NCBI GenBank assembly: GCA_039798705.1
Contig: JBDKFN010000007.1
Location: 1 to 53,769, forward strand
DNA: 53,769 nt
DNA from: CAIKLP01 sp039798705
GTDB lineage: Bacteria; Bacteroidota; Bacteroidia; Sphingobacteriales; Sphingobacteriaceae
Direction of reading: 5' to 3'
Below the pieces are notes generated by a model, which was not told the DNA's origin, did no database searches, and saw only the letters and a program-made list of their open reading frames with translations. Positions 40,938 through 50,537 of the stretch are shown here, piece after piece; position 1 is the stretch's first letter, and each line of letters starts with the position of its first letter. Both the position numbers and the translations under genes were made by a program.

Positions 40938-43565
40938 TTATTTAGTACAGTTTTTCAAACAAATAATTTCTGCTTGCATCGACTGGATGATTAAATCAAT
41001 ATTGCCAATAGCATAACCTGCAGAAATAAACTTAATTTGATTATTTTGACTAATTAACATCAATAAGGGAGCATTTGTTTTCCAATTTTTCAATTTTAAA
41101 TCACTTTGAACAGACAAATTTTCAGCTATTGCAAATGAAGTGTTTATAGGGAAAAAAGCATCGTATTTATGATGAAAATCTGCTAAATCTGTGGCTTTTT
41201 TTAGCAAAACCAATAAAGGAAAACCCAATTGTTCCCATTGTTTTTTAGCGTTTTGTAATTCAACAATGGCATGTTTAGAGGGTTCCGCTGGTAAATCAAG
41301 ACAAAGAATGGCTAAACCCTTTTTGTTTTTAAAACTAGCTAAAGTTGATTGAGCATTTTTAATGTCAACCTTTTGATTCATTTCAATTGTGCCCATAGAT
41401 AAATTTTGTGAATCATTTTCTAAAAACTCAAAAGGCAAAACAGTGCTTTGATTATTCTTTATATCAAATCGATAAATATTAGTTAAAACTGAACCGTCAT
41501 TTAGTCGGTTACCAGTTAGTAAAATATATTCGCCAATGGGTAAATTTAAAGTTGCAGGTAGTTGATTGAATATTGGATTGTTTTCGAAATGAATGGTTTG
41601 CGCAATACCATTTGAAATTTTAGCAATACTGAAATTCAATCCATATTGTATTGCAATGCTTTGTTTCTTTTTAAAACGCAACAGTAGTTGGCCAAATGGA
41701 GTAGTTGCTGTGTGTTGCTTATCAAAGTAAATGGTTTCCCATCTATTTTGTAAAGAATGATTTGCCGCAATTACTTGAGCTTGTTCAAATTCAGGATCTA
41801 GGCGTGATTCAATTCCAAAACTTCTGCACATGGCCACAAATAAAATATTTCTAGATTTTTCATCGGCAATTTTCAATTGAGCCACTCCTATTGGTGTAAT
41901 GGGCACCTGATAATAATTGGATGTTTGGTCAATTTTAATATTTGTATTAATCCATTTAACTAAAAAATTAATATCGTTACGACAGGCATTTTTAAATGTT
42001 AAATCAAATGCATTTTGGAAATATGATTTATAAGCGGTTGACATTTCGTTGCCAATACGCGGGTTTAAAACCTGCTCGTTATCCGAATAATTTAAGTGAT
42101 CTAATAAAACAGCTAGTGAAATATCTCTCAAATCCTTTTCAGAAATTTGCTGAAGTAAATCAAATTTCCATTTAGCATTTTTAGATGGCGCTAATAAAAA
42201 TGATTGAATGGTTTGAAAATTTCCTGCAGATTGACTGATAAAATATTGCGTCTGCGCTAAAGACAAATGATTTTTATTTGCCCAATTGACTATTTGTAAA
42301 GAATCTGGGAATGTGGCTAAACGTTGGGCTCTTATTGAATCTTCTTGTTGAATTCGAATTGCATTTTGAGCTTGAGCTGCGGTTTTATTATCCTGCGCTT
42401 TGTAAATATCTGCTGGTGCAATAAATTGTGTGCTGATAAATGCGGGTGCATTTTTTAATTCCATCAGCAAGGTATCTGATTGCGATACACTTACTTTTTG
42501 AAAATTATATAAATTGTTTTTAGAAACCCAGATTAATAAATCTCCTAAACCAGTTTCAAAACTTGCCAAACCGTTGCTATTAGTGGTTTGTGTGGTAAGC
42601 GGATAAAATTCGGCGTAGTTATACAATTTAAATTCCACCCTAGCATTTATAACGGGTTGGTTTTTTTGATCAATTACTTTAATGACTAATTTCTTAGTTT
42701 TAGTATAATTAGCCAATACATTGATTTTTGTATACCATGGTGTTTTTTCTAGGATTTGCTCCTTACCTTGATAATCGCCAAATACAGTGGTATGAACCAA
42801 CATCGCTCTTTTAGAAGGACCTGTAAACCAACCTTTGTTTAATTCACTTTCTGGCTCACAAGCGCCAAGGTATTTCCATTCTCCATCTACCCACGCTTCT
42901 ACCCAAGCATGGTTGTCGTCACAATGCGCCCAACGTGGCGTGTAACATTGTCTTGCTGGAATACCCACCGAACGCAATGCAGTAACCAATAAAGTAGATT
43001 CTTCTCCGCACCTTCCAAATGTTGTTTTAACGCAATTTAATGGCGAAGAAGTACGGTCGTCTGTTGAACGATAGATTACGTGCTCGTGGCACCAGTGGTT
43101 GACTTCTAGCACTGCGTTTTCCATGGAAAGCCCAGCTACCCTATCTTTCAAAGCTTTATAAAACACTAAACGCGCCGTGTCTAATGTTTCTGTATTGACC
43201 CTAATTGGCAAAACGAAATGACGGTAAATATTTTCTGGTATGTTAGCAGACCATGGCATGGTATTTTTTGCCTGTGCAGATGCTTGAATATTTTTAAGGT
43301 AAAATGCGCCATCATAATCTGCTAAATCAGACATTGGCATGTAAGCATATAAAAACTTCAAAGCTTCGTTTTCAAAGGCCGTTAAAGGTTGGTTAAAGAC
43401 ATCAAACAAAGCGGAATCTTTTGCTATAGCCAATTTCTTTTGCACTTGAAATTGACTATCCACTTTAGCCATGTAATTTGCATCAGAAATTAAATGTTTT
43501 TCATTTTGACATGAAATGATCAAAATCATACACAATGTCAATAAAGAATAAAAATGTGTTTTCAT
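40938..43565 (-). CDS. Large lipoprotein with transglutaminase-like core resembling peptide:N-glycanase
   Basis: An 875-aa lipoprotein (lipobox LIISC, Cys19). Residues about 125-265 form a transglutaminase-like fold with Cys186 in GRCGEEST, His219 in DDNHAWVEAW and GACEPE (234-239). GRCGE and the ACE ending recall cytosolic peptide:N-glycanase (Png1). The position of the usual catalytic Asp is Gly234, so the triad is altered. A CarboxypepD-reg-like domain follows (about 290-370), a second TG-like unit with no Cys at the matching site (PIGVAQLKIADEKSRNILFV), and a C-terminal thioredoxin-like region without CxxC. It lies between GH20 and DUF3050 in a glycosidase operon. Activity is unproven. 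Confidence 0.85.
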   Translation of the reverse strand: MKTHFYSLLTLCMILIISCQNEKHLISDANYMAKVDSQFQVQKKLAIAKDSALFDVFNQPLTAFENEALKFLYAYMPMSDLADYDGAFYLKNIQASAQAKNTMPWSANIPENIYRHFVLPIRVNTETLDTARLVFYKALKDRVAGLSMENAVLEVNHWCHEHVIYRSTDDRTSSPLNCVKTTFGRCGEESTLLVTALRSVGIPARQCYTPRWAHCDDNHAWVEAWVDGEWKYLGACEPESELNKGWFTGPSKRAMLVHTTVFGDYQGKEQILEKTPWYTKINVLANYTKTKKLVIKVIDQKNQPVINARVEFKLYNYAEFYPLTTQTTNSNGLASFETGLGDLLIWVSKNNLYNFQKVSVSQSDTLLMELKNAPAFISTQFIAPADIYKAQDNKTAAQAQNAIRIQQEDSIRAQRLATFPDSLQIVNWANKNHLSLAQTQYFISQSAGNFQTIQSFLLAPSKNAKWKFDLLQQISEKDLRDISLAVLLDHLNYSDNEQVLNPRIGNEMSTAYKSYFQNAFDLTFKNACRNDINFLVKWINTNIKIDQTSNYYQVPITPIGVAQLKIADEKSRNILFVAMCRSFGIESRLDPEFEQAQVIAANHSLQNRWETIYFDKQHTATTPFGQLLLRFKKKQSIAIQYGLNFSIAKISNGIAQTIHFENNPIFNQLPATLNLPIGEYILLTGNRLNDGSVLTNIYRFDIKNNQSTVLPFEFLENDSQNLSMGTIEMNQKVDIKNAQSTLASFKNKKGLAILCLDLPAEPSKHAIVELQNAKKQWEQLGFPLLVLLKKATDLADFHHKYDAFFPINTSFAIAENLSVQSDLKLKNWKTNAPLLMLISQNNQIKFISAGYAIGNIDLIIQSMQAEIICLKNCTK

Positions 43566-43575
43566 TTAGCTAATT

Positions 43576-45882
43576 TTAGTATACACTTATTTCGTCTACA
43601 AACAACCAAGCTTCACTTCCAGCAGCCTCGTGCCATTCAGGGCATTTATCAACTTTTTTAGCGACAACTTTTAAGTACCTAGCTTGTAACTTTTGACCTC
43701 CTAAATTAAAGTTTTGCATTACTGTTTCACTATAATTCTGAGGGAATTCATTTTTAATGACTTTGATCAAGAAAAAATCAATTCCGTTTTTTGAATAATA
43801 AAATGAAACCGTTTCTGGATATAATATCCAAGAAGGCATACTTTGCAAAAAATGGGCATTTATACCCGATACATTTTGAATTGCACCTAAATCAATTACC
43901 GCTTCAAAATTGCTTTGTTGAAAGCCCAGCCACTGACCATCATGAAAATCTATAGAACCCACTAAACCATCGTTGATGGATTTTGCACCAGCAGCCGCAT
44001 AATTATCGCTTGGAGCGTACTTTAAAGTACTAGGCTTAGCAATGGCTCGGTGTATTTCAAACTGACGGCTGAAGACCTCTAATTGATTGGTGTCTGTATT
44101 TTGGATAGAGGCCTTTAAAATTCCTGATGTTGAAATTGTAATTGGTTGTTGGTAAAGTTGCGCTGTTGCGTTACCAATTTTAGGCAGGCTTTGGTCGGTG
44201 GTGTATAAAATTTTTAATGCTTCTTGTGCAGGTATTAATTTTACTTGAAACCCAGCTAGGTTTTCGTTAGCATTAATTTCAAAAGTGATGGCCTGTTTAT
44301 CTAAACCATAATTTACACCCAATGCCGTTAACCTTGGATAATGCGCATTTACCGTTTCATTAAATGCATTGAAATTTCTCTGAATAGGGCTTGTCCAAAG
44401 CACTTCAGACAATGCCAACATTCTTGGAAATACTTTTGCATCAACCAAAGATTGTGGCGCTTTTTCGGTCCACATATTGCATTCCCCTCCTAAAATATAT
44501 TTTTCATTTTCAGCCGAAATACCTGCAGGTATTGGGTTAAATGAATATACTTTTGCTAAATCAATGGATTTAAGAGAATAATCAAAATAACAATGACTGG
44601 TTGGCGAAACAATGGCATCATGATGCGAATTAGCTGCATGTATTGCTCCCTCAACGCCTCTCCACGACTGAACAGTGGCGTTTGGAGCCAATCCACCTTC
44701 TAAAATTTCATCCCATCCTATTATTTTTTTCCCATTTTCATTGGCAAATTTTTCAATTCTTTTGATAAAATAACTTTGTAACTCATGCGCATCTTTTAGT
44801 TTTTCGTTTTGCATTCTGAGTTTACAAGCATTGCAATTTTCCCAACGGTATTTAGGTGCTTCATCGCCACCAATGTGAATATAATTGGAAGGGAATAATG
44901 CAAAAACCTCGGTTAATACATCTTGTAAGAAATAAAATGTACTGTCATTTCCTGCACAATAAATATCTTTAAATACGCCCCAAGTAGTAGCCACAGCAAG
45001 CTGTTCCTTTTTACATGAAAGCATTGGATATGCTGCAATTGCTGCCATTGAATGTCCTGGTAATTCAATTTCAGGTATTACTTCAATATTTAACTTTTGA
45101 GCATAGGCAACTATTTCTTTAATATCTTCCTGCGAATAAAATCCGCCATAAATATTTCCTTCCTTTTCTTTACGAAAGGCACCAACACTGGTCAATTTTG
45201 GATATTTTTTTATTTCAATACGCCATGCTTGATCTTCGGTTAAATGCCAATGAAATTTATTCATTTTATAGTAAGCCAAAACATCTAAATAATGAAGTAT
45301 AAATGCTTTGTCCATGAAATGCCTACAACAATCTAAATTAAGCCCTCGCCAAGCAAATTTTGGAAAATCAAAAATGGTTAAACAGGGTAATGTCCATGCA
45401 TTTAAAGACTTCACCAAGCCTTTATTTTCAATAGCTGTAGGTAATAATTGCCTAATGGTTTGGAATCCATAAAAAACACCAGCTACGCTATTTCCAGTAA
45501 TACTGATGGTGTTTTTCTTAATTATTAATTGGTAAGCTTCGGGCCCAATGTGTTCTTTATCAAGGAAATTACCGCCAATTTGTTTTGCAATACCTAAGTA
45601 AATGAAATTGGTTTCGGGCGCAATTTTTGGCGCAAATGTAAAAGGCAAATGAGTTGCTTCTTGTAAAAAATGTTGTAAATAAAGAGCTGTGTTTTTTAAA
45701 GCAGCATTATTTTGATCAAATACAATTTGTGTATGCTCATTGAAAACAAATTGCCCATCTCCCATTTGTAATTGTTGAGGATAGGGAATAAGATTCAGTC
45801 TAGTAGATTCGCTTGTACCGGATTGAGCATTTGCAATTACATAACTAAATAATAGACAGTATATCAAAAATATTTTTTTCAT
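43576..45882 (-). CDS. GH20 beta-N-acetylhexosaminidase with C-terminal CBM32-like module
   Basis: A 768-aa exo-hexosaminidase that removes terminal GlcNAc or GalNAc by substrate-assisted catalysis. Signal peptide to about residue 20 (IANAQ). The N-terminal GH20b domain runs to about 165. The TIM barrel carries the catalytic Asp340-Glu341 pair in HIGGDEAPKYRW. At the C-terminus are a short chitobiase-C/FN3-like repeat and a discoidin-like module (about 625-768) whose ending CPEWHEAAGSEAWLFVDEISVY is shared with the GH92 enzyme upstream. Located periplasmically. One base after the fucosidase gene. Confidence 0.96.
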   Translation of the reverse strand: MKKIFLIYCLLFSYVIANAQSGTSESTRLNLIPYPQQLQMGDGQFVFNEHTQIVFDQNNAALKNTALYLQHFLQEATHLPFTFAPKIAPETNFIYLGIAKQIGGNFLDKEHIGPEAYQLIIKKNTISITGNSVAGVFYGFQTIRQLLPTAIENKGLVKSLNAWTLPCLTIFDFPKFAWRGLNLDCCRHFMDKAFILHYLDVLAYYKMNKFHWHLTEDQAWRIEIKKYPKLTSVGAFRKEKEGNIYGGFYSQEDIKEIVAYAQKLNIEVIPEIELPGHSMAAIAAYPMLSCKKEQLAVATTWGVFKDIYCAGNDSTFYFLQDVLTEVFALFPSNYIHIGGDEAPKYRWENCNACKLRMQNEKLKDAHELQSYFIKRIEKFANENGKKIIGWDEILEGGLAPNATVQSWRGVEGAIHAANSHHDAIVSPTSHCYFDYSLKSIDLAKVYSFNPIPAGISAENEKYILGGECNMWTEKAPQSLVDAKVFPRMLALSEVLWTSPIQRNFNAFNETVNAHYPRLTALGVNYGLDKQAITFEINANENLAGFQVKLIPAQEALKILYTTDQSLPKIGNATAQLYQQPITISTSGILKASIQNTDTNQLEVFSRQFEIHRAIAKPSTLKYAPSDNYAAAGAKSINDGLVGSIDFHDGQWLGFQQSNFEAVIDLGAIQNVSGINAHFLQSMPSWILYPETVSFYYSKNGIDFFLIKVIKNEFPQNYSETVMQNFNLGGQKLQARYLKVVAKKVDKCPEWHEAAGSEAWLFVDEISVY

Positions 45883-45883
45883 T

Positions 45884-47608
45884 TTATTTATTTTGATGTG
45901 GGATAAAATCTAATTTTTCAAATACCAATTCCTGCTCCTGATTTAAATTAACCTTCAATTTTAAATCGTGTGCCCCTTTCTTTAAACTTATTTTTCCTAA
46001 TAAAATGGGTTGGTATAAATAAGCGTTAGTATAAGAATAGGCAGTACGTTCAGGGATTTCAAAATTGATAATTTGACTACTATCTATTGATAAATTGCCA
46101 TGTATATTTCCTTTCAACTCATTGGCAGAAGCTGCTTTTAAATATACATCGTATACTTCTTCTTTTTCGTTCTTCCAATTCCATTGCAAAGCAGCTAAAT
46201 TTGCTTTTGCATTCCATTTCTTAATAAGCATTTTATCATAATATTGAACCAATAAATTTTCTTTTTTAGTTAAGGGTTCAAATGTTGCTGCTTCTGGTAA
46301 TAAATGAAATGATTCACTTTGTGTGAAAGTTGGATAAATATCTTTCACTTTAGCAGAGCCTTCTGTTTCAACAACAATAACGGTTATAGCATCATCTGCA
46401 TTGATTGTGCTACAATCGATTACATATTGGTTATTTGAAATATGGAAAGGTAAAGTTTGCTTTGTGGCTAAATGATAAATCTTTTTAATTTTATTTTGCA
46501 GCATGGGCATTGCCACTAATTTATCTTTTGGAATCATATAGGCATGCAAGTAAATGGTATTCCCTTTTGTAGTTGAAACACCATAAAATGGAAGTTGCTC
46601 AAAAATACTAGCTGTTGTTCCGTAAATAGCATCCCCATTTTTGTTTATCCAATTACCCATGTATTCCAACCTTTCTTGAAATTCCGATTGAATACTTCCA
46701 TCTGGTTTAGGGCCAACATTTAAGAGCAAATTTCCTCCTTTTGAACATATATCCGCCAATAACCGAACCAAATCTCTTCCCGATTTAAATGAAGTACTAT
46801 AAGGGTCGTAGCCCCAACTGTCGTTAATGGTATAACATAATTCCCAATTGATAGCCTTTCCGTCTGCAGCCTTTAATCCAGTGGAAGGTATTGCATTTTC
46901 TGGCGTTTTAAAATCACCTTTCAAATATCGACTCAATCGGTTATTAATTAATATACCTGGCGATTGATTTCGAATCATTTGGTCAAGGGCAACACTTTCT
47001 AAACTGTCATGTGTGTTTTCCCACTCTCCATCAAACCACAATAATGCAGGATGATAATTGTTAACGATCTCCGATACTTGATTCTTAAAGTATAATTTGT
47101 AATTATTTAAATTGGCATTTGTAATTGGGCGTTGGTCGAAATAACGACGAGGTAAATAATCTGGATGATGCCAATCCATTACCGAATAGTAGACTCCAAA
47201 AGGCATATCCACTTGCTTACTTGCTAAGCTCAATTGAGCCAAGAAATCAATACTATAGGGGCTTTTGAAGGAATTGAAATTGCTGTATTGGCTTTGATAC
47301 ATTGAAAAGCCTTCGTGGTGTTTAGCAGTAAAAACCACATATTTTGCACCCGCATTTTTAAACATTTGCAACCATTGGTTGGCATTGAATTGCTTAGGGG
47401 CAAATTGCATTTGTAATTTTTCGTAATCAGCCACTTGCATTTCAAAATGGTTTTGTGCCCATTCGGTATAGCCTACTTGAGCATACAATCCATAATGAAC
47501 AAAAACACCAAACTTAGCATCACGGTACCACTGAGCTGGATCTTCAATTTGAGCACTAGCGATGTTTGAAAACAACACCAGTAGGTTTAAAATTATCAGT
47601 TTACGCAT
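45884..47608 (-). CDS. GH29 alpha-L-fucosidase
   Basis: A 574-aa fucosidase with a signal peptide (MRKLIILNLLVLFSNIASAQ). The GH29 barrel has WYRDAKFGVFVHYGLYAQ, YVVFTAKHHEGFSMYQS and the nucleophile Asp193 in LLWFDGEWE; the acid/base residue cannot be fixed by eye. A C-terminal beta-rich extension (about 460-574) may be a carbohydrate-binding module. It would release alpha-linked fucose, such as core or antenna fucose of N-glycans. The start at 47608 is preferred: the open frame extends to 47659 but would overlap the GH92 gene, and the signal peptide begins at 47608. Confidence 0.95.
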   Translation of the reverse strand: MRKLIILNLLVLFSNIASAQIEDPAQWYRDAKFGVFVHYGLYAQVGYTEWAQNHFEMQVADYEKLQMQFAPKQFNANQWLQMFKNAGAKYVVFTAKHHEGFSMYQSQYSNFNSFKSPYSIDFLAQLSLASKQVDMPFGVYYSVMDWHHPDYLPRRYFDQRPITNANLNNYKLYFKNQVSEIVNNYHPALLWFDGEWENTHDSLESVALDQMIRNQSPGILINNRLSRYLKGDFKTPENAIPSTGLKAADGKAINWELCYTINDSWGYDPYSTSFKSGRDLVRLLADICSKGGNLLLNVGPKPDGSIQSEFQERLEYMGNWINKNGDAIYGTTASIFEQLPFYGVSTTKGNTIYLHAYMIPKDKLVAMPMLQNKIKKIYHLATKQTLPFHISNNQYVIDCSTINADDAITVIVVETEGSAKVKDIYPTFTQSESFHLLPEAATFEPLTKKENLLVQYYDKMLIKKWNAKANLAALQWNWKNEKEEVYDVYLKAASANELKGNIHGNLSIDSSQIINFEIPERTAYSYTNAYLYQPILLGKISLKKGAHDLKLKVNLNQEQELVFEKLDFIPHQNK

Positions 47609-47609
47609 A

Positions 47610-50531
47610 TTATTCAATTGCAATTTCATCTGCAAAAAGCCATGAAGTGCCCCCTGCACCTAAGTGCCAGCTTGGACATTTACCAATTGTTTTTGCAGTC
47701 ATTTTTACATACCTCACTTTTGTTGAATTAAAACTTTTTACAAAAGCATGAATTAATTTATTTGGATCTTCTTTTTCGGCAGCGTAATTTATTGCTTCAA
47801 AATCTTTGAAATGTATTCCATCAATTGAGGTAGCATAACTTACTTCCTTAGGTAAAAATATCCATGAACCTTGGTCTTGCAAAAAGGTAGCGGCAATTTG
47901 TTGAATGTTTTTTATTTCCCCTAAATCAACGGTTGCAACTAAATCAACTCCTTCAAAACCTTGCCATGCGCCAGTTTGAAAGCTTGTTGTTCCGGTAATA
48001 AAATCAACCAAAGTTTGTGGACCCGAAGCTGCATATTGCGGGGCATAGGTATTTTTCAGTTGAACCGTACGATGGTCTAACATTTTTGTATGTATAGATT
48101 CAACCGTTTTTGAAGGTAATGCATTGGGTGAAACAGCAAACATTTTTAAATTTGTTGTTTGTTTGAGATAAAATGGCTTAGTATATAAATTTGATTTCAA
48201 ACTTGGCGCTTCACCATTGATACTATAATATATTCTAGCACCTGCAGTTACACTTTGCATCGCTACTAAAGTTGAATCATAAAAGGTTCGAGTGGCTTGA
48301 TTTACATAGGGTGCAGCGGTTATCAATTGATCTTTAATAGCAGTTATATTGTAATTTTCAACAGCCCATTTTTTATTAGCAGTATCGCCCATTTGAAAAG
48401 TAATTGCACCCCCATTCATAATGGTTTGATGTGCAATGTCACTTTGATTATATGCACGGTGGTTTAATTTTGCTGACTGAATATAATTAGATTTACCCTC
48501 TTTCTTATTGGCTTTGATAACAAACGCTTTACCATTTTCTAAATGAATAGTAACCTCTTTAAACATAGGCGAACCTATAGCATAATTAGGCGTCCCAGGA
48601 GTTACTGGATACATGCCCATTGCTGTCCAAACATACCATGCAGACATTTGACCACAATCTTCATTGCCAATTAATCCATTTGGATTATTGTGATACATTT
48701 CTTCCGCAATTACACTTACTAAACTTTGTGTTTTCCATGGTTGACCTGCAGCATTAAACAAATAAGCCATGTGATGACTCGGTTCGTTGCCATGTGCGTA
48801 TTGTCCTATTAAACCAGTAATATCAGCTTGTTCCCTTCCTGTGGTAGCGGTTTCAGCCATAATCAAGTCCATTAATTTTGTCGCAAATTTTTCTTTCCCA
48901 CCCATCAATTCCATTAAACCATTAAGGTCTTGAGGCACCATAAATAAATATTGCCAAGCATTTGCTTCGGTATAATTGAAATTGACTTCGTAAGGATTGA
49001 AAGGACTGATCCAAGTGTTGTTAATTCTTGCACGCATGAAACCACTCGCTTGGTCAAAAACATTTTTATAGTATTGCGCACGTTGAATAAAAATTTGGTA
49101 ATCTTTTTCGTTTCCTAATGCTTTTGCCATTTGGGCTATACACCAATCATCATATGCGTATTCGAGGGTTTTCGAAACAGATTCTGATGCTTTATCTGCT
49201 GGTACAAATCCATAATTACGATAAGCATTTAGTGAAAGCTCATTTTGATTAGCCGATTTTTTCATCGCTTCAAAAACTTTTGCCACATCGTATTTACGAA
49301 TACCTTTAAGATATGCATCGGCAATAACTGAAACAGAATGATAGCCAATCATGCAATTGGTTTCGTTTCCAGATAGCTCCCAAACAGGAAGCAATCCACC
49401 TTGTTCGGCTTGATGAATAAATGTTTGAATGAAATCGTTGCTCCTTTTTTGATCTATTAATGTAAACAAAGGATGTGCCGCACGGTAGGTATCCCACAAC
49501 GAAAAAACAGAATAATTATCGAAATCTTTTGACTGATGAATTTGCAAATCTCTGCCCCTATATTTACCATCTACATCGTTGTAAACGTTAGGACTGAGCA
49601 TGGCATGATACAAAGCAGTGTAGAAAATTTTCTGTTGTTTAACCTGCGGATCCTTGATGGTAATTTTACTTAATTCGTGGTTCCAATTTGCAGTTACAGT
49701 AGAAAGTACTTGCTCAAATGTTTGATTTGCAATTTCAGTATCTAAGTTAAGCCTTGCTCCTGCTTCGCTTACAGCCGATATGCCTACCTTCACTTCAAGG
49801 GTAGCAGTTTGGTCATCTTGAAATTGAATAAGTGAAATGATGTCTTTACTTTGAATGGTTTCACCTATAGCCAAAACTTGTTGATTGGCCAATTTGATAC
49901 TTTGAATTGGCTTTGAAAATCGCATCACAAAATAAACATGTTGATCGTTTGCCCAAGCCTTTGAACGACGCATGCCTTCTATTTCATAAGCGTTAATTTG
50001 TTTTAAGCTGGATGCAATAACTTGGTCGCGGTGTTTTAAATTGAGCACTAAATTAACCGACGACTGATTTGGAAATTGGTAGCGGTGATAACCCGACCTG
50101 CTAGTTGCTGTAAGTGCTACTTTTACTTGGTTAGCCAATTGCACCTCGTAATAGCCTGCATGTGCAGCTTCTGCTTGGTGACTGAACTTTTGCGCATAAG
50201 CATAATTTGATAAATCAACTGTTGAATTCGTACTTGGCATAAGTAAAATATCTCCATAATCCGAAACCCCTGTTCCACTTAAATGGGTATGAGAAAAACC
50301 AAAAATAATACTGTCGTCGTAATGGTAACCCCCACAACCATCCCAACCATCTAATCGGGTATCAGGGCTCAATTGTACCATTCCAAAAGGACTTGAAGCA
50401 CCTGGAAAGGTATGCCCGTGTCCACCTGTACCGACAAATGGATTGACCATTTTTGTGAAATCCGTATTGGATTTTTGCGAAATAGCAATCGATCCAATGA
50501 AACAAAAAATAGTTGTATAAATATATTTCAT
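47610..50531 (-). CDS. GH92 alpha-mannosidase with CBM32-like C-terminal module
   Basis: A 973-aa Ca2+-dependent exo-alpha-mannosidase (GH92), signal peptide to about residue 19. The N-terminal GH92N sandwich begins VNPFVGTGGHGHTFPGASSPFGMVQLSPDT (29-58), and the (alpha/alpha)6 domain holds YTEANAWQYLF (Glu522), GNEPSHH (581-587) and GNEDCGQMSAWYVWTAMG (622-639). By family analogy Glu522 is the general acid and Asp625 belongs to the base side. A chitobiase-like and a discoidin-like tail (about 770-973) matches that of the GH20 gene. It would trim alpha-mannose from high-mannose or hybrid N-glycans. Confidence 0.97.
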   Translation of the reverse strand: MKYIYTTIFCFIGSIAISQKSNTDFTKMVNPFVGTGGHGHTFPGASSPFGMVQLSPDTRLDGWDGCGGYHYDDSIIFGFSHTHLSGTGVSDYGDILLMPSTNSTVDLSNYAYAQKFSHQAEAAHAGYYEVQLANQVKVALTATSRSGYHRYQFPNQSSVNLVLNLKHRDQVIASSLKQINAYEIEGMRRSKAWANDQHVYFVMRFSKPIQSIKLANQQVLAIGETIQSKDIISLIQFQDDQTATLEVKVGISAVSEAGARLNLDTEIANQTFEQVLSTVTANWNHELSKITIKDPQVKQQKIFYTALYHAMLSPNVYNDVDGKYRGRDLQIHQSKDFDNYSVFSLWDTYRAAHPLFTLIDQKRSNDFIQTFIHQAEQGGLLPVWELSGNETNCMIGYHSVSVIADAYLKGIRKYDVAKVFEAMKKSANQNELSLNAYRNYGFVPADKASESVSKTLEYAYDDWCIAQMAKALGNEKDYQIFIQRAQYYKNVFDQASGFMRARINNTWISPFNPYEVNFNYTEANAWQYLFMVPQDLNGLMELMGGKEKFATKLMDLIMAETATTGREQADITGLIGQYAHGNEPSHHMAYLFNAAGQPWKTQSLVSVIAEEMYHNNPNGLIGNEDCGQMSAWYVWTAMGMYPVTPGTPNYAIGSPMFKEVTIHLENGKAFVIKANKKEGKSNYIQSAKLNHRAYNQSDIAHQTIMNGGAITFQMGDTANKKWAVENYNITAIKDQLITAAPYVNQATRTFYDSTLVAMQSVTAGARIYYSINGEAPSLKSNLYTKPFYLKQTTNLKMFAVSPNALPSKTVESIHTKMLDHRTVQLKNTYAPQYAASGPQTLVDFITGTTSFQTGAWQGFEGVDLVATVDLGEIKNIQQIAATFLQDQGSWIFLPKEVSYATSIDGIHFKDFEAINYAAEKEDPNKLIHAFVKSFNSTKVRYVKMTAKTIGKCPSWHLGAGGTSWLFADEIAIE

Positions 50532-50537
50532 AAAATA

